Origin: Echria macrotheca
Lineage: Eukaryota; Ascomycota; Sordariomycetes; Sordariales; Schizotheciaceae
Reading direction: 5' to 3'
Assembly: GCA_030411725.1 (NCBI GenBank)
Contig: MU839835.1
Span: forward strand, 1 to 64,000
DNA length: 64,000 bases
In this document: positions 1 through 10,079 of the stretch, piece by piece
How positions within the stretch are numbered: position 1 is the stretch's first letter
Layout of the letters: the number at the start of each line of letters is the position of its first letter
Notes under the pieces: generated by a model
Seen by the model: only the letters and a program-made list of their open reading frames with translations
Told to the model about the DNA's origin: nothing
Databases searched by the model: none
Made by a program: the position numbers and the translations under genes

Positions 1-93
1 ATTTTGCCTCTTTTGACGTTTTTTATGTTGGTTGTTTTTTTTTTTGTTTTCGACTTATTTTCGACCCTGGTGTTGTTTTTTTTGTGTGGTTTG
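1..93. other. T-rich low-complexity left edge
   Basis: The first 93 bases are dominated by long T runs broken by G, with almost no A. They lead directly into a homopolymer C run. No coding sense is visible in any frame. The segment may be the flank of the repeat array that follows, or an assembly edge. Confidence 0.6.
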
Positions 94-117
94 CCCCCCC
101 CCCCCCCCCCCCCCCCC
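94..117. repeat. Homopolymer run of 24 C
   Basis: An uninterrupted run of 24 cytosines lies between the T-rich edge and the first unit of the repeat array. Runs of this length are unstable in replication and in sequencing, so the exact count is uncertain. Confidence 0.85.
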
Positions 118-612
118 ACCGGGAGAATACTCTTGACATGGGTCGTCCTAAGAATTGCCCGGGGCCTGGCCCCTCGGGCCTGCAAGATGACGTTTCTAGG
201 AGAATTCAGTGCGATCTGGTTGGCGGTACGAAGTCCGCCCTCACTGCAATCTTTACTCTCACGGAGGGGATTATCTAGGAAGAGTCTAAGCCAGTGGGGC
301 GGCGAGGCTATGTTTAAAAGCCTTGCCCCCTGGAGACCTCAAATATTGCAATTTTTACTCTGGCGGAGGGGATTAATATACCTTAAAATAAACAAAAAAC
401 CAGGAATAGCTAAAGGGCGAAATAAGTCCTTTAGTAAAATAGTAAGGTTGCTAGCTATTATAACGTTATGGATTACGATACGTATATTGCTTTAATTTAT
501 ATTTTAGACGAGTGGTTGTTAGAAACCCGGTAAAGTATAAGTTAAGGCTATTTCGTTTAAGATAAAAGGTTAACTTTTGGGGGTATAAGAGATTTAATTC
601 GTTAACTTTTTT

Positions 613-646
613 TAATAAGTATATATTATAGGGAAAGTTTTAAGTA
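613..646 (+). repeat. Direct repeat in AT-rich block, copy 1
   Basis: About 33 bases here, centred on the motif TATATATTATAGG, recur with few changes at 1178-1210 in the same orientation. They are distinct from the 34-bp repeat family and may be a remnant of a duplicated element within the block. Confidence 0.55.
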
Positions 647-1177
647 ATATATTATTAATACCGTTACGTAGTTTTACTATAATTTCTACTTTAGCAAAGG
701 GGATTAGGACGAGAAAGTGCTTTATAATACTTTTACTGCAATTTTCAAACTAGCGGAGGGTATTTACCGAAAAAACTAGTAAAGGGAAAAAATACTAAGT
801 AAGTATTATTTAAACTAGTAAACTATTACTACAATTTTCATTCTAACGAAGGGGGCTAAGGGAGGGAAAAAACCACTATTAATAGGTAAGCTAAGGAAAT
901 AGCGAGGTAGGCGAAGCATACTACGGGGTCGAGGCTGTCGACTATATCTATTAAAAGCTAAGTAGATAATATAATAACTTTTTGACAATAAGATAATAAA
1001 ATTTAGCTGGGAGTTCTTATAATTAATTATTACTTAAGTAAACCCGATAGCCTTACTAAACTACTAAAGTTTAGGCTTTGATGGATGGTAGCGAAGAAAA
1101 AACTTGGTACGATTACTGCAACTTTTACTCGGGTAGAAGGGATTAAAAAAAGAAAAAATCGTTAAAAAAGTAAAGCT

Positions 1178-1210
1178 AATAAGGTATATATTATAGGTAA
1201 AGTTTTAATA
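1178..1210 (+). repeat. Direct repeat in AT-rich block, copy 2
   Basis: This is the partner of the copy at 613-646. It shares the TATATATTATAGG core and the following AAAGTTTTAA-like stretch. Confidence 0.55.
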
Positions 1211-2689
1211 GGTTGTTAGCTGTATCGATTAGTATAACAAATAAGGCGAACTGTTACTGTAATTTTTATCCTTACGGAAGGGTTTTTTTAAACTACTTGT
1301 ACGGACCAGGAGATAAACGATATATTAAAATCTTTTATCTAGTAGAAGTTATTACTTTACTTATTGCAAAGATGAGTAGGTAGGTATCTTTTGTTAGATA
1401 TGGGTGTTGGAATATGGTTATTGCTCCCCAGAACACCATTTTTCGATTCCATTCAAAATTGATGCAAAAATGGCTGCCCGAGTTTATTGTGAGCAGCCCG
1501 GACCGGCTTTCGGGTCACAAGTGACGGACTTCGGAGGCAGGTTCATGCATGGTCCCGTAGTCGATGTGGCATTCACTGCAATTTTCACTCTGGTAAAGGG
1601 GTTGAGACAAGCAAAAAAAGGCAGGCAGAAACCCAGCACTGCAATTTCCAGTGTGGCAGAGGGGAAGAGCCGCTCGGAGAAACCCGTAAAAATGAGCCTT
1701 CGTCCACCACCCACACTGTCCACTCCAGGGGAGTGGGTGATGGTAGGAAGTAACCACCGAAAAGATATTCGTGAAATAAGTGGGCAGACCAGCCCGAGTG
1801 CCGACGTTTCCCTCCCCCCTGATGTTGGAAAATGGTATTGGTGTTACTTTCCTCCCTAGGTACAGTTTTTTCTCTCGTAGAGGGGACAGTGAAAGGGGAG
1901 AATGGCGAGAAACTACGGGCGAGGCAAAACAGCACGGCACCAAGCGGGTTTACGACAAGGCAACCAATCGTTGGGCGGGACTCGCTGTAATTTTCACTCT
2001 GGCGAAGGGGATTATTTCTTATCTTGGAAGAACACGCCCAGGATGGGGCGCAGGCTGCCCAAGATCGTCAGGGACTCACTGCAATTTTCACATTGGAAGA
2101 GGGCATCGAGGTGGGAGGAGGCTGAGGAAGAGACCAACCATTAGTTAGACTTAGTTCTATTCACATCAACGAACTCAACACTGCTATTTTCACTCTGCCA
2201 GAGGGGATTATATCTTATCTCAGAAGAACAGGCTGAGAAGAGGGTGGGGATTAACAGTCCAGGTTGCAGGACTCACTGCAATTTTCACAGTCGCGGAGGA
2301 GATGGTATAAGTAAACAGGTACCAAGCATGCACCACTGGATCCCAGGAAAAACCATAAAGGTTGTGTTGCCCGGCTAATTCGTCACTCACTGCAATTTTC
2401 ACTCTGGAAGAGGGCATGATGGGAGAGGGAAACTGCCGAAAAGTGAGGCGAGCAACCACTGCAATTTTCACTCTGGCGGAGGGACTGATATCGAAAGAAC
2501 AAGCTGAGAAGGGGGAGGGTGCCAAGCCGCACGCAGTCCAAGGAGCTTCTACATAGGGCTCACTGCAATTTTCACTCCGGGGAGGCGTGTTTTGGGGGAA
2601 ACCACCCTAGGAGTGACGCAAGGCTGGCTGAGGCGAACGACGCTTTTTCACTGCAATTTTCACTCTCGCGGAGGAGATGATGTGCGTGG

Positions 2690-3847
2690 GACACACAAAT
2701 CCACGAGGCTGAGGGTGACACAAGACGGGTACCTACCTAGGGTAGGAGACAGTGTGTCAAATCTGGAGTGTAGCTCCTCGGTAGAATTTGATTTGTTGCC
2801 TTATACTTCTTGATGGACCTGTGTATGTATGTAAAAGTTCTGGTGAGTTTGTAAATTGATGATATCGATGTGTAGCTGTAAGCCCCTGACAGTATTTTGT
2901 ACGTCTTGGGAATGGAGGTTGTTGTTCACGTTTGCCATTGTACTAGGCACCCTTACCTCTATCGTCTCTTCAAGGCTTAGTTGCCGTTTCGAAGAGGTTT
3001 GGTATTGTTTATTATGCCTATACGTCTTAGCTGTCCTCCTTGGGGATGAGGAAATATAACTATATATACTCTGTACGTGGCTGTCTGACTTTGCTCCTGC
3101 TTAGCGGTTGTCATATGGTTGCTTCGGCTGCATATATAGGACTAGCTAACATCTCTGGAAACATAGTCAACCATTGTGACGAATTGTGAAGGTACCTCGA
3201 GGGTGATATCCAACGGGCAGCCTCACTCCAGGTCTGGACAGACGCTCGTGATATAGGCCAAGTCAACTAAGATCCGCCAACCACCACATAAAGGTCTGGA
3301 GCAGGTTTCTCCCTCAAACTATCTAGACTGCCGCGCCGAATACCATCTTGTCTAGGTAGGTACTACAATCTGCCATCTCCTGAAACCATCCCTCCCTCCA
3401 AGAGCAAGACCTCTTACAATTATATACATGGTAATACAGACGGTAGTTTAGGAAGCTCGGAACATGTAGCCGTGAACTCGATTCCGTATCCGACCGCAAA
3501 ATGTATCAGAGATCTGTGTGGATCCAAGGTATTCGATTCGGATACTACATGGACAAGAGTCTACCCAAGAAGATGGCGTTTGCAAAATGGACGGCGTACC
3601 ACTCTCAGCACCGGGGACCACAGTGACCTTTTCTTCTCCCCGTACCGTATGTTTCAAGTTGGATTGCTCTACAACCCCCCAGGCCCGTGACCTGACCCAA
3701 TGCCCAAGATGATTAAATACAAGCTCGCCCATATCTTCCTCCCCCCTTTCCGCCCCGGAGGCCTACCTACCTACCCAAGACTCCTCGCTCGCTCTCCAAC
3801 CACCGCTTATCCAAAGACATACCCACCCCTCCTTATATATTCACCGC
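2690..3847. other. Gene-free flank between repeat array and Hsp70-like gene
   Basis: No frame here resembles a known protein. The segment ends at the stop codon of the minus-strand Hsp70-like gene and probably contains its 3' untranslated region. It carries TAGGTA-type motifs near 2731-2743 and 3352-3365 and a TACC-rich stretch near 3770. Confidence 0.5.
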
Positions 3848-5982
3848 CTAATGGAACTCAGCATCTACCCTCCCATACCTCACCCCGTCCACCTTGAGCT
3901 CGAACCCCAACCCGGCACTATCCACAATCATCTCGAGCGTAAAATCCAAGTTATCAAACTCAACCCCCCTCGTCGTCGTCAGCCGCGTAAACAGACTCCG
4001 CGGGACAGCACTCAGGTCCGTCGTCAGGGTGCACACATGCACCAGATCGCGCGTATACGCCTTGGGTGGCTCGTCGGCCTCGCAGGCGATCAGATCATCC
4101 GTCACAACAAGCGACTGCCCGGGCCGGAAGTTGCGTGTATAGTGAAACGCAATCGGACTTAATGGTGATATCGCCTCGCCCTGGTAGGTACTCATTAGCC
4201 TTCTTTTACCATCTCACAGCAGAGAAAAAACAAACCTTGGCGATATGCCACTGCATCCGATCCGACACCATCCACCGCTCCCACAGCGGCGACCAGTACC
4301 GCTCGCTCACAGAGTGCTTCTCCTCGTCATAGACCGTGGCGTAGGACGTCCCGTAGTGCATGCGCGACTTGCGCGAGATGACCATGTTCCCCTCGAGCCC
4401 GCGCAGCACGGCGCCGCGCACCACGGCCGTCCACGCGTACACGGGCTGCATCACCTCGATCGAGCCGTACTCCTCGTGTGCGGCGGCGCCCGAGTGCGTA
4501 GGCCGCTCGCTGTAGGGCGGCGGCGCCGCGCTGGCAAAGTGGTTCTTGAGCTTCCGGTACAGGTAGTCGCTCTGTCCGAAACCGCCCACGAGAATGATGC
4601 CCGACACGGTTCCCCCCTTGGCGCGGAGGCTGTCGACTTGTCCCTGAACGAGATCACACACCTCCTTGACGACGGGCTCGAATATGTCCTTGATCTGATC
4701 TGCCGACATGGTAAGGAAGCCTGAATCAAGACCTATCGCTTCGTCGTCTGGCAAGCCGGGGAATCTGCAGTCCGTCAGTCGCTGTTCATATGTTCCCCGG
4801 ATGTAAAACATACGGGACGTTCACTTCGGAATGCTCATCCTCGTTGAAATTTCGTTTCACAAACTCCTCAAAATACCGCAGGCCCATCTGCCACGTCTTC
4901 GCCTTCTTCACCTTCATCTCATTGAACCGACTCAGACCCAGCCGGTTCTTGACATGCTCCTCGAACCGGTAGTTGAGGAAGGCACTCCCGCAGAGCCCGC
5001 CGGTGCCAACCGCCGACTCCTCGACCTGCAATGGCTTCAGGGAGACTATCTTGTACGCAATCAAACTATTTTTGCCAGTCAGCATCCCTACTCCCGACAC
5101 ACATCCCCCCCAAAAAAACTTACTCAACCGTACCACCACCACCGTCGCACACGATAAAGTTGTCGCCCACCTTCAGATGGTTCGGCTGGATCGCTTTCAG
5201 GGTATACACGGCCGCGGCCTCGGGCTCGCTGATCATCTGGATCTGGCTCTTGGAGCCCATGCCGGCCCTCTCGGCCGCCTGCAGCGTCGTGTTCTTGGCC
5301 GCGTCGGACCAGACGGCCGGACAGGTCAGCACGAAGTCGACCTTTGTGGAGGCCATGAACGACTCGCCGTAGCGCCGCGTCAGCGTGTCCATGGTGTGCC
5401 GGTAGATCTGCGTCAGGTAGTCGCTGACGGCGTCGACGACCGTCTTGTTGAACTTTTTGAGCTGCGCCGCCGTCTCGAGCGGGCTGACGTAGAACGGCAG
5501 CTTCTGCGACCGGTCCAGGAACAGCTTGATGCACCGCAGCCGCGACTCTTCCGGCTTGAACTGGAAGCCCCATTTCACCGTCGGGCCACTTCCAAGGGAA
5601 GACGACTCGTCGTAGGCGATCTCGGTCGGCACCTTGTCCGACGTGATGCCGTTGCCGCCCGGCCATGTCTTGATGATCTCCACGTCATCTGGCGTGGACG
5701 TGTACACGGCGGCCACGCTGGAGGGGTAGAGTTAGTCGAGTAGAGCGGGAGACAGGGAGACAAGGAGAAAACAAACCCGGAGAATGTGGTCCCGAAATCG
5801 ACGCCGACGATCAAGCGGTCGCTGACAGGGACGGGTTCCCTGGCCGGCTCTCTCACCGGGCCATTGATGGCCTCGGTCGACGACGACGGGGGCGTGGCCG
5901 TGGTGGAGCCGGTGAAGTAGTTCCTGCTCTCGCGGTTCCTCTGGCTGGGCGATGGCTGGAGGATGGGCAGATTGATGCTCAT
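3848..5982 (-). CDS. Hsp70-like ATPase (actin-like ATPase fold)
   Basis: The five-exon model is complement(3848..4180, 4236..4764, 4814..5065, 5124..5717, 5777..5982), which gives 637 residues. Residues about 57-69 carry the phosphate-1 motif VGVDFGTTFSG. The intron after it splices exactly to VAAVYT. The second phosphate loop is DGGGGTVDL near 260-268, completed across an exon junction, and the adenosine motif GIILVGGFGQSDYL lies near 405-418. These are the three nucleotide-binding elements of the Hsp70/actin superfamily. The C-terminal part lacks a recognisable canonical Hsp70 peptide-binding domain, so this belongs with the divergent Hsp70-like (HSPA12-type) proteins that are expanded in filamentous fungi, rather than with the major chaperone. 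Function and client are unknown. The N-terminal 55 residues are Ser/Pro-rich and look disordered. Confidence 0.9.
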
Positions 5983-7667
5983 GGTTGCAGCAGTTCTTCC
6001 TTAGCTCCTACTACCTAGCCATATGCAGATTTCGCTGTGTCTTCTTGAAAAAAAAAAAGCGAGATGGAATCGAATCCAGCCGTGACACCCGTCTCCGGCT
6101 TTTGCTGCTTGCTGCTGCTGCTGCTGCCACTTCCAGGTTCCGTATCGACAAAGTCTCCGCCGGGCTGTGTGCGTGCTTGCTCCCGTGTCGTCGAATGGTG
6201 GGGCTGAAGAGCTGGCGGCAATGGGCAGTTGAGTGAGGGGAGGGGGGAAAAAAGAGTTCGTGGTCCCGCCCTGTAAGGCTCTCTCCGTCCGTCCCCGCGG
6301 CACCCTCGCCGTACAAGTACCTCAGCGGCCCTTCTTGTTGCCTTGAGGCCATCACGAGACAACATCCCCCAAAACGCATGCAATGACGTACTGCACCCCT
6401 AGGTACACACACATGCAGCCGTTACGCAAGCAATCCACAGCGGCGGGCGTCTTTAGCCAGGTACGGGCGGCTGGCGGGCACCGCGACAGGGGCAAATCGC
6501 CGTTGACAGAATGCTGTTGCCTGGGCCCCGACAGCAGCGTTGCCAAGCTCGTCCCAGTGTTCTCAGGGTTATCTGTCTGTCCGCCTTCCCGATGAGGTGG
6601 TTAGCTGTCTCTAACGATGTATTTTGCTGCCTCAAAACCGTGTCCGTAAATCAGGTTGTCTTCTGCCTCGGCCAGGCAGCGACATAATGCTTCGTATCGA
6701 ATGGCGGACACCACTCCATTCAGTCTCAAAAACAAGCGCAGTTGATGGCGGAGCAGACTGAACCTTCGTCCGAATCACGTCAACAAAGTGCAACAGCCAT
6801 AGAAGTATACCATATCGGCAACCAACGCAAGGTAATGATATACCATTCGAGATATCTGAGGTGTACAGGAAACACCATTCCTCCACTTTATACAATGCTT
6901 TCGCCCATTTTATCAACTGCCATCCTCACCCAAATAATCACCGACACGGACAAATATCCCCCAGGCAGAGAACAAAACCTTTCGCCGACATGTAAACAAG
7001 CCCAACTGCGCACACTATGTAGACAAGAAAAAAGGTATATCGATGTGAGCTGCGTTGAGATCACGGTAGCCCGGGCTCTTATAACCACACTTTGCCCCCA
7101 CCCTCTCCCAACATGGTCAAGAGAAAACGGTAGACATGAAAACCATTCACCCCCCGAGACTACCTTGAAACCGCCGACTATTGTGACAAAGGAAAATCCA
7201 GCCCTCCCTCGACTATGACCCCGAGTGAGAAACAAGCAGTGCGGCCCGTCGCGGGCCGGCTTAGTACGAAACAAAATTGCGCAGCCTATCAATCTATATG
7301 GGGGTATTTTCAATGGCAGAACGCAGGCAAAACATATTAGCCCGTTTGGTAAAGAAGGGGAACAAACGCTGCCAGCCTTCAGTTTCCGGGTGGGTATTGT
7401 AAATCGAGAGAACTTCAAAACTCGGGAGCCATCGTGGCAATCCCAGAAGCTTGTACCGAGAATGTGTGCTGACGGCATCGACCGAGCCGTGACGAGAACC
7501 AAAATGATGTCGAGTAAAAAATGTGCTAAGCGATAGAAACGAGTGGATGACCTAATTGGTATGATGCCGGCCCGATACCGAGGATGAGAACGCCAAACAC
7601 CAGCCCAGAAAATCCCAGTCAGACAAATACTTTTGATATAGACAACAAAAGGCCGCCGCGTCGCTGC
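5983..7667. other. Intergenic: Hsp70-like promoter and kinase 3' flank
   Basis: About 1.7 kb without a supported gene. The right part borders the stop of the minus-strand kinase gene and probably includes its 3' untranslated region. The left part is the promoter and leader of the Hsp70-like gene and contains a short (GCT)n run at 6111-6127. Frames of 158 and 204 codons exist near 6742-7502 but look like chance. Confidence 0.5.
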
Positions 7668-10079
7668 TTAAAAACGGTTGCCCGCTGCCCAGATACTTGC
7701 TGATGCTGATGCGGCCCAGTCGCTCTCGTCGTACGGCGGTGTCGGCCACTTGTACTCGGACGTCTTCTTGCTGAGGTCCAAGGGCTTGGGTGTGACTGCT
7801 TCCTGTCCGTCGCCCCAGAGAACAGCATGACCACTGGCTGACGGCGACGGGGTGGGATAAGGATTCGAAAGGCCGAGGTTGCTGGCCGATTGTCGCAGCG
7901 TCTTTGGATCCCTCTCGAGCCGTTTCATTGCGCGATGCGTCGACGTGAGAACCTCATCGAGAAGCTCGTCCTCCTCGTCCGGAGCATCGTATTGTTGGAC
8001 GCCCTGTGCCGCTTGGGCTCTGCGTGTGCGACTTGATATCGGACCGGATCCACGGGCAGCTTGCATCAGGTTGTCGACCGATCTGGGCTGGTGGTGCGGG
8101 AGAGAATGGTGGCGTTTCAGATTGCTGGTGGGCGTGGCGTAGTGTGCCGGAGGTGCCGGAGGAACCTCGTAGTTCTGCTGCAGAGTCTTGTCCAACGATT
8201 CGTACGTATCCTTCGCGATGGGTGCTGGGGGCTGGCTGTCAATTACCATGGAAGAGCGCTGGCTTGCCCATGGTCCACAACCAGCCTGGGCCTCGATGTC
8301 GTCGTAGCTTGGTGACATGGGTGTTTGGTGTCTTCCTGAGAACCTCCTTGCCCTCTTGCGGAGATGAGAAAAGAATCCTTCCTTTTGCGCGCTAGGCGGC
8401 GAGGCGAGACCAGCGCCGCCATTCAGAGCACGTTCGGCCTGCTGCCGATGAATCTCGGCGTAATGGTTTGTGCTCGAATTGACTGATAGCTGACGGCCAA
8501 TCTTCTTTGAGCCCTTCTCTTCGATGGGCAGATTCCTGCCACTGGCGTTGGCGTATGCATCATTGTAAGAGGGTGTCCTCGCCTGAGCCGTGACAGCATC
8601 AGACAATGGTGAGATTGGCCGGATCGTGGGGAGAATAGGCATTGGTGCAACATTGGATGGCCCGTTGGTCCATGTTGTCCGCTTGCTAGCAGCGGGCTTG
8701 GGTTTCACAGCGGCAACTTCCGGAAGAACGACGACCGGGGCACGCGGGGCCGGAGCGGGAGCCGGGGCTTCCTTGGGTGTCGGCTGCGGTGCGACGACGG
8801 CCTCGGTGCTCTCCGATCGGCCGATCAAGGATTTCCTGAACCAGGACGGCTTCGAAGACGTCGGGGTCGAGGCGGTCGAGTCCTTGCCGCGGCTGATATC
8901 CGATTGTTTCCTTCCCAATATCCTCGATGCCGACGACTTTGGCCGCAGTGGGTCCACGGCATCGGCAAAATACTCGTGAGCAAGTGCTTGCGTTGATGTC
9001 GGCCGGTTCTTCGGGTCCCACATCAAGCACCACGTTACAAAATGGCTCAGCGAAGAGGGCCACTGGGGAGCCTGGAGGATCGTGTCCATCGAGTGCGGCG
9101 CCATCTTGGGGAACGAGAAGCCGAGCTTGTTAGCGAGACGGGTTCCTTCTCTCCAGTCGCCACCACCGACTCGCACACCGGCCTTATTGTACCAGTTTCC
9201 GGGGCTTCCCATGATTTCGCATACCCTCCAGACCTGGTCGACTTCGTTTCCGCCCGGGAAAAGAGGTTTCAGCGTGGCCACTTCGACGGCCATCGCACCA
9301 ACGGCCCAGATATCCACCGGTGACGAGTACTCTCCTGCCCTCAGCAGGACTTCCGGGGCGCGATACCACCTCGTCGAGACGTACGTAGTGTAGGGGAGCT
9401 TTGAATGCGTCTCTCGCGCCAGGCCGAAATCTGCGATCTTAACAGTGTACGAGGGCGGCGTGGATGGAGGCGTCATGAGTGCCGAGTACCGTCGGAATGA
9501 GTTGCCAGAGTCCAAATGAGACGATGTCGACACGAGGATGTTCTCCGGCTTGATATCCCGATGGAAGAAGTTGTGAGCGTGGATGTGCTCAAGACCTTGC
9601 ATGATCTGGAACAGGATGCTCTTCACACTGGCGTTGTCCAGACATTTGTGGTCCCTTGCCTTCATGAGCTGGTACAAGTTTCCTTCCATGTATTCCATGC
9701 AGATGTGTAGTTTTTTGCTGTAGGGGTCGAGAAAGATGTCGAGGGCCGGAACCAGGTGTGCGTGTGCTGGAAGTGTCCGGAGGAAGACCACTTCCCTCAG
9801 CTCCAAGCACGGCGTAAATGATTCAAACGACTTCTTCATCGTCTTGATCGCAATCTAATCGCAGCAGCATGTCAGAATATGATTCATGTTTTAATGCGGT
9901 GCACTTACAACCGTGCCTCGCCGGGCAACGCTAGCGCCTGCGCTCCGAACCCTCGCCAGCACCACGCTGCCGAAGCTGCCATCGCCAATCTCCTTCAGCA
10001 CCTCAAATCTGTCGCTCAACGCCATCGCATTAACCGTTGGCGTGGACCCGTTATGGGCCGGGTCATGAGCGACTGTCAT
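7668..10079 (-). CDS. Ime2/MAK-type serine/threonine protein kinase
   Basis: The two-exon model is complement(7668..9854, 9909..10079), which gives 785 residues. The kinase domain spans about residues 24-352. It has the glycine loop IGDGSFGSVV at 31-40, the ATP lysine in IAIK at 58-61 (just after the intron), catalytic HRDIKPEN at 155-162, DFG at 199-201, and an activation loop with T-T-Y at 213-215 followed by VSTRWYRAPE. That combination marks the RCK/MAK/Ime2 branch of CMGC kinases, which act in meiosis, sexual development or cilia-like programmes. Fungal Ime2 orthologues regulate sexual development in response to nutrients (established for yeast and reported for Neurospora). The roughly 430-residue tail is Ser/Pro/Ala-rich, low-complexity and probably regulatory. 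Assignment to Ime2 is by motif and architecture, not by search. Confidence 0.92.

Larger units (their letters stand above)
400..1400. other. AT-rich block with RIP-like decay
   Basis: Between about 400 and 1400 the sequence turns strongly AT-rich with many TA steps, then returns abruptly to normal composition. The repeat copies inside (674, 826, 1113, 1254) differ from the consensus mainly by C-to-T and G-to-A changes, as expected from repeat-induced point mutation in Pezizomycotina. No gene is visible. Confidence 0.7.
241..2680 (+). repeat. Array of about 18 degenerate 34-bp repeats with variable spacers
   Basis: The core CACTGCAATTTTCACTCTGG is followed by two or three variable bases and GAGGGGATTAT. 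Copies start near 241, 344, 674, 734, 826, 1113, 1254, 1572, 1636, 1861 (weak), 1981, 2074, 2179, 2272, 2386, 2457, 2560 and 2648. All lie in the same orientation. From 1981 on, the pitch is about 70-115 bp, and some spacers share a tail: the stretch after the copies at 1981 and 2179, and more weakly 2457, contains similar AAGAACA-type sequence. This suggests an older unit of 90-100 bp. Chance open frames through the array repeatedly spell TAIFTL-x-EG forward and RVKIAV in reverse, but spacings are not multiples of three and stops are frequent, so it is not a coding repeat. The family is not one I recognise. It could be a decayed minisatellite, a cluster of protein-binding sites, or the internal repeats of a dead mobile element. 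Confidence 0.85.

Noticed and set aside
1404..2525. Open frames through the repeat array (for example 151 and 142 codons) with repeated TAIFTL or RVKIAV peptides
   Set aside because: The peptides come from the DNA repeat itself. Spacing is not in multiples of three and both strands show the effect.
241..2680. CRISPR-like array of short repeats with unique spacers
   Set aside because: Repeats are degenerate, spacers vary from under 40 to about 300 bp, and the DNA is clearly a fungal nuclear genome with no cas-like genes.
6042..6049. TTCTTGAA as a heat-shock element for the Hsp70-like gene
   Set aside because: Only two of the three alternating units expected for a functional heat-shock element are present.
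6888..7502. A 204-codon minus-strand frame downstream of the kinase
   Set aside because: It overlaps an opposite 158-codon frame, lacks domain-like sequence and lies where the kinase 3' untranslated region is expected.
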